The notes below the pieces were generated by a model. That model searched no databases. It saw only the letters and a list, made by a program, of their open reading frames with translations, and was not told the DNA's origin. Both the position numbers and the translations under genes were made by a program. From Desulfurobacteriaceae bacterium (GTDB lineage: Bacteria; Aquificota; Aquificia; Desulfurobacteriales; Desulfurobacteriaceae): DNA of 64,000 bases. The stretch covers positions 1-64,000 of the forward strand of contig JAMOTD010000006.1 in assembly GCA_027068415.1 (NCBI GenBank), read 5' to 3'. This document shows positions 60,579-64,000 of this stretch, one piece after another. Each line of letters begins with the position of its first letter. The first letter of the stretch is position 1.

Positions 60579-61085
60579 TTAGTGTTTCTTGTGGCTGAAG
60601 TAGAGCGCCAAGGCCAGCATAAGAACTCCCGCCGCAAGGTAGAGGGTCTCAACGGGAGTTTTGTACCTAATGTGAATTGCGTACTTAAAGAAGGTTACGA
60701 TTAAAACCATTAAAACGACCTTGGCCAGCTTCTCCTTAAGGTCGTCAAGGCTGTGAATTGCCAAGATTTTTGAGGAATTTTCGTCGCTCTCTGCCTCGTC
60801 AATTTTACTTATGAAGAGCTCGTAGAGGCCGAGGGAGAAGATGATTAAAACAGTTGCAATAAGGTAGAGGTCAATGGCCCCGACAATTGTCCCGACTATG
60901 AGCTCGTGCTCGTGGGCAGAGATATGAAACCGATTTTCAAAAAGGTGCCTTATAGGCTCAAAAATCTCAACTGAGGCGACTATAAAGAGCCCCAAGGCTG
61001 CGAAGAGGGAGAAAATTACGGCAAAAAGAACCATCCAGCGGGTTCGCCAGAGAAAAGCTTCAAAGAGCCTCTCTAATAACTTCAT
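60579..61085 (-). CDS. YqhA/UPF0114-family membrane protein
   Basis: 168 residues with four membrane segments. RTRWMVLFAVIFSLFAALGLFIVASVEIF, GAIDLYLIATVLIIFSLGLYELFISKID and KVVLMVLIVTFFKYAI are the family's conserved helices. Function unknown. It directly follows the transporter gene and precedes fliG by 15 bases; it may be co-transcribed with either. Confidence 0.88.
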   Translation of the reverse strand: MKLLERLFEAFLWRTRWMVLFAVIFSLFAALGLFIVASVEIFEPIRHLFENRFHISAHEHELIVGTIVGAIDLYLIATVLIIFSLGLYELFISKIDEAESDENSSKILAIHSLDDLKEKLAKVVLMVLIVTFFKYAIHIRYKTPVETLYLAAGVLMLALALYFSHKKH

Positions 61086-62456
61086 TTAGATACCTCCGAA
61101 AACTGCGTGCTCAAGGTAGAATAAAAGTATAGCAATAACGACGGTAACAACGGCAACGGGAGTTCCGTACTTCATAAACCTGAAGAAGTCTATCTTGTAG
61201 CCGTTCCTCTCGGCAATGTCGGCAGTAACGATGTTTGCCGAAGCCCCGATTATGGTCAGGTTCCCTCCCAAACAAGCTCCCAGTGAAAGGGCCCACCAGA
61301 GGGGGTCCATAACGCTTCCCATCTGGGCTTCCATACCCTTTAAGACGTAGGCCATTGACATCGTAAAGGGTATGTTGTCAACGAATCCAGAAATTAGTGC
61401 AGAGGTAAAACCAACTATGAGAATCCCGCTGTGAATATTGGTTCCTATCTCCTTAATTAACCAGTTTGCTGCAGCCTCAAAGACCCCGTTAACTTCAAGG
61501 GCACCGACTACCATAAAGAGACCCATGAAGAATATGAGGGTAGTCCACTCAACCTTCTCCAAAATCCAAGCCGGTGATAGGCCGCTTATGAGGGCAAGCA
61601 CTGTAGCCATAAAAAGGGCAATTACGCCCGGCTCAAGGCCGAGGTTGTGGCCGACTATAAAGAGGACGATTGTTATGAGGAAAACCGTTACCGACTTCTT
61701 CATCAGCTTCCTGTCAAGGAGGCTCTCGTCAACCTTACCGGAGAGAACTTCCCGGAGCTCCTCAGGTGTAGCCTTTGACTTTAAGAATCCTCCCTTTGCC
61801 ATCATAAAGTGCATCACCAGTAGCCCTAAGAGGAAGGCAACCGTTGCGTAGGGGGCAACCTCTATGAGGAAGTCGTTAAAGGTCTTTCCGGCAATACTTC
61901 CGATTATGATGTTAGGCGGGTCACCGATTAGAGTTGCAGTACCTCCGGTGTTTGAGGCAAGAACTATTGCAATAAGGTAAGGAATCGGGTTGAGCTTTAA
62001 CTTCTCGGCTATGTTAATCATAACCGGAGCCATAAATAGAACGGTGGTAACGTTATCAAGGAAGGCCGAAAAGACTGCCGTTAATAGCGAAAATATCCAG
62101 AGAACTCTCGCAGGCGAGCCTTTCGTAAGCTTAACCGCCTTTGCGGCAACAAGGTGGAAGAAGCCGCTCTTACCCATAACGGTAACTATGTTCATCATTC
62201 CGAAGAGGAGGAGAATCGTATTCTGGTCTATTGCCTCCCAAGCCTTTTCCGGTGTTATTACTCCTACAACGAGAACGAGAGAGGCTCCGATTAAGGCTGC
62301 AATCGTCCTGTGGAAGAACTTCTCAAGGAGTATCATTGCGTAGGTAAAGATGAAGAGTAAAACGCTCAACTCGGCAAGCTCGGCCTTTGAAAGGTGTAGG
62401 TGGAAAGCCGCTATGAGGCCCCCTACCGTTTCGTGTCCGCCTGCTCCGTGTGCCAT
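61086..62456 (-). CDS. ArsB/NhaD-type ion transporter (SLC13 superfamily)
   Basis: 456 residues, about 11-12 membrane segments. ASNTGGTATLIGDPPNIIIGS (near 168-188) is the signature of the IT superfamily, and a second inverted-repeat copy, ALSLGACLGGNLTIIGASANIV, lies near 400. The closest described groups are NhaD Na+/H+ antiporters and ArsB-type permeases; the substrate cannot be read from sequence. The start overlaps the recN stop region by 34 bases. Confidence 0.88.
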   Translation of the reverse strand: MAHGAGGHETVGGLIAAFHLHLSKAELAELSVLLFIFTYAMILLEKFFHRTIAALIGASLVLVVGVITPEKAWEAIDQNTILLLFGMMNIVTVMGKSGFFHLVAAKAVKLTKGSPARVLWIFSLLTAVFSAFLDNVTTVLFMAPVMINIAEKLKLNPIPYLIAIVLASNTGGTATLIGDPPNIIIGSIAGKTFNDFLIEVAPYATVAFLLGLLVMHFMMAKGGFLKSKATPEELREVLSGKVDESLLDRKLMKKSVTVFLITIVLFIVGHNLGLEPGVIALFMATVLALISGLSPAWILEKVEWTTLIFFMGLFMVVGALEVNGVFEAAANWLIKEIGTNIHSGILIVGFTSALISGFVDNIPFTMSMAYVLKGMEAQMGSVMDPLWWALSLGACLGGNLTIIGASANIVTADIAERNGYKIDFFRFMKYGTPVAVVTVVIAILLFYLEHAVFGGI

Positions 62457-64000
62457 CTCTCCTCCCAGCTCTTTATTAGGTCGTCGGCAGCCTTAAGGCC
62501 GCCGCCGCTTACCTCTCCCGAAATCATAATTGAGAGCTCCCTTCTAAGCTCCTCTCCCTCAAGAAGCTTAACTTTAACCTCTCCTCCCTCAGCCTTTTCA
62601 AGCTTAAAAACCCTGTCTGCAGCGGCAACCACCTGAGGCCAGTGGCTAACCGCTATAACCTGAGTTTTCTTTCCTATCTCTTTTAGTTTTTCGGCAACCT
62701 TCCTCAGGATTTTACCCGACATCCCGCTGTCTATCTCGTCAAAGACCATTACGGTATTCTCGGGAGAGAGGATTTTGAGAACTGAGAGGAGAAACCTTGA
62801 GAGCTCCCCGCCCGAGATTGCCTCTGAAAGGGGAGAAAGGGGAAGCCTCGGGTTTCCAGAAAAGAAGAACCTAACCCTCTCAAGGCCAATAGGCGAAGGC
62901 TCTTCAAGGGGAATAAACTCAACTTCAAACCGGGCTTCGGAAAGGCCGAGCTCCTCAAACTCTTTCCTTAAGAGCTCCTTTAACCTTTCGGCCCCCTCTC
63001 TCCTCCTTGCCGAGAGCTCCCTCCCGAGCTTTAAGAGCTCCTCCCTCAGCCCTTTAACCCTCTCCTCTTCCTCCTTAAGCCCCTCGTCTCCCCTCTCAAG
63101 GAGCTCCAGCCTCTCTTTGGCCTTTTTAAGGAACTCCCTAACGTCTAATAAGGTAGGGCCGTACTTCCTCTTAATCCTCTCTATCCGGATGAGCCTCTCC
63201 TCTATTTCGGAAAGGCTCATCCGGGTCTCGGGGGGCTCAACCCTGCCCTCTATCTCCGAGACTACTCCCTCAAGGCCGTAGTAGATTTCCTCAAGCCTTT
63301 CCCTTATCTCGGGGAATAGGGAAAGCCCCTCAAACTCCCTGATAACCTCGGAAATGAGGGAGAGAGCCGAGGGCTCACCTTCGTAGAGGAGGTAGAGACT
63401 CTTTTCCCTCAACTGCCTCAGCTCCTCGGCCTTTGAGACGAGCTCCTTTAACTCTAAGAGCTCCTCTTCCTCCCCCTCCTTTATGTCGGCCTCTTCAATC
63501 TCAGAAATCTGGAACTTTAAAACGTCAATCTCCCTCTCCCTGTCCGAGAGCTCCTGTCTTAACTTCTCAAACCTTTCAAGGGCTTCCTTATACTTCAGGT
63601 AGAGCTCCCTGTAGCTCTTAAGGAGCTCAGCGTTTGACGAGACCTCATCAACCAGTGCAAGCTGATAGGATGGCTTTAGGAGCTCCGTCGCCAGCCTCTG
63701 GGACTGAAAGAGGATAAGGGGAGAGACAATCTCCTCAACCTTTTTTTGCGGAACTCTCATTCCGTTGAGGAAGAACCTTGAGCGGGAAGACTTTAACTCT
63801 CTCCTAACCGAGAGCTCTTCTTCCCCCAGCTTAAAGAGAGCTTCAACGAAGGTACCCTCAGAAGCTATAGGGCTCCTTTCTCCCTTAAGGAAGTTAATTG
63901 AGGAAAGCAGAAGGGATTTTCCCGTTCCGGTTTCTCCGATTATTACGTTAAGGCCGGGAGAAAAGAGGAGCTCTCCCGTTATTGCACCGAACTTAAAGAG
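62423..64000 (-). CDS. recN: DNA repair protein RecN, N-terminus cut by window edge
   Basis: 525 codons are visible and the frame is still open at the right edge. RecN is an SMC-like ATPase in double-strand break repair. Walker A is NVIIGETGTGKSLLLSSINFLKG in the part near the edge; two coiled-coil arms follow; then the C-terminal lobe with ISGGELSRFLLSVLKIL (ABC signature), VMVFDEIDSGMSGKI (Walker B) and VIAVSHWPQVVAAAD. About ten N-terminal residues are missing. The arms are somewhat shorter than in E. coli RecN. Confidence 0.95.
   Translation of the reverse strand, partial: LFKFGAITGELLFSPGLNVIIGETGTGKSLLLSSINFLKGERSPIASEGTFVEALFKLGEEELSVRRELKSSRSRFFLNGMRVPQKKVEEIVSPLILFQSQRLATELLKPSYQLALVDEVSSNAELLKSYRELYLKYKEALERFEKLRQELSDREREIDVLKFQISEIEEADIKEGEEEELLELKELVSKAEELRQLREKSLYLLYEGEPSALSLISEVIREFEGLSLFPEIRERLEEIYYGLEGVVSEIEGRVEPPETRMSLSEIEERLIRIERIKRKYGPTLLDVREFLKKAKERLELLERGDEGLKEEEERVKGLREELLKLGRELSARRREGAERLKELLRKEFEELGLSEARFEVEFIPLEEPSPIGLERVRFFFSGNPRLPLSPLSEAISGGELSRFLLSVLKILSPENTVMVFDEIDSGMSGKILRKVAEKLKEIGKKTQVIAVSHWPQVVAAADRVFKLEKAEGGEVKVKLLEGEELRRELSIMISGEVSGGGLKAADDLIKSWEERWHTEQADTKR

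Noticed and set aside
1-64000. CRISPR arrays, prophage genes or rRNA operons
   Set aside because: No regularly spaced repeats, phage structural genes or rRNA sequence was seen.

Overview
The window looks like the chromosome of a motile, diderm, thermophilic bacterium. My best guess is the Aquificota order Desulfurobacteriales, near Thermovibrio. This rests on compact genes with many ATGA or GTGA stop/start overlaps, charged Lys/Glu/Arg-rich proteins, moderate G+C, and a P/L-ring flagellum beside DUF481 and BamD-like outer-membrane proteins. The taxon is an inference and was not searched. Almost every base is coding. The only long stretch without an intact gene (12877-13468) holds decayed gene remnants.

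Layout. 1-133: right end of an IS200/IS605-type element with the TnpB C-terminus. 206-3413 (-): topA, a YfcE-type phosphoesterase and a carbonic-anhydrase-like protein without the usual zinc ligands. 3527-8253 (+): a membrane protein, tRNA-Phe(GAA), tRNA-Leu(UAA), a small membrane protein, hslV, hslU and an M24 peptidase. 8233-10779 (-): a MidA-type methyltransferase, a frameshifted dprA and pgeF. 10797-12876 (+): three unrecognised genes, the third a possible PD-(D/E)XK nuclease, then a phosphoribosyltransferase. 12877-13864 (-): broken lemA fused to a remnant of a Gly-tailed membrane protein. 13956-15090 (+): a small unknown and MTA phosphorylase. 15114-23306 (-): two related membrane proteins, rlmH, rsfS, a bamD-like lipoprotein, RNase G, a radical-SAM/DUF2344 protein, a membrane protein, an alkyltransferase-like protein and a DUF481 protein. 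23363-27473: lepB (+), then HU, YggU, DivIVA, YggT, rdgB, rph and murI (-). 27543-32844 (+): relA/spoT, clpP, ribBA, a coiled-coil protein and pdxA.

32841-60563 is a large flagellar region. A (+) trio (PilZ protein, FliJ-like, MotE-like) converges on an unbroken (-) series of 28 genes. In transcription order these are fliG, fliM, fliN, flgF, flgG, flgA, flgH, flgI, flgJ, flhA, flhF, flhG, fliA, fliK, a 648-residue TPR protein, flgB, flgC, fliE, fliF, fliH, fliI, flgD, flgE, fliL, a second short fliN, fliO, fliP, fliQ, fliR and flhB (30 names, all on one strand). They cover rotor, export gate, export ATPase, rod, hook, P and L rings, hook-length control, placement control (FlhF/FlhG) and sigma-28. 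Filament, hook-junction, stator and chemotaxis genes are not in the window. 60579-64000 (-): a YqhA protein, an ArsB/NhaD-type transporter and recN, cut by the right edge.

The strongest unexplained signals are these: heavy over-representation of the palindrome GAGCTC (often GGAGCTCC) in all reading frames and outside genes; pdxA, which seems to start at ATT; a sigma-28 apparently lacking most of region 3; a periplasmic TPR protein inside the rod operon; and three decaying or pseudo-enzymatic loci (dprA, lemA, the carbonic-anhydrase-like protein).
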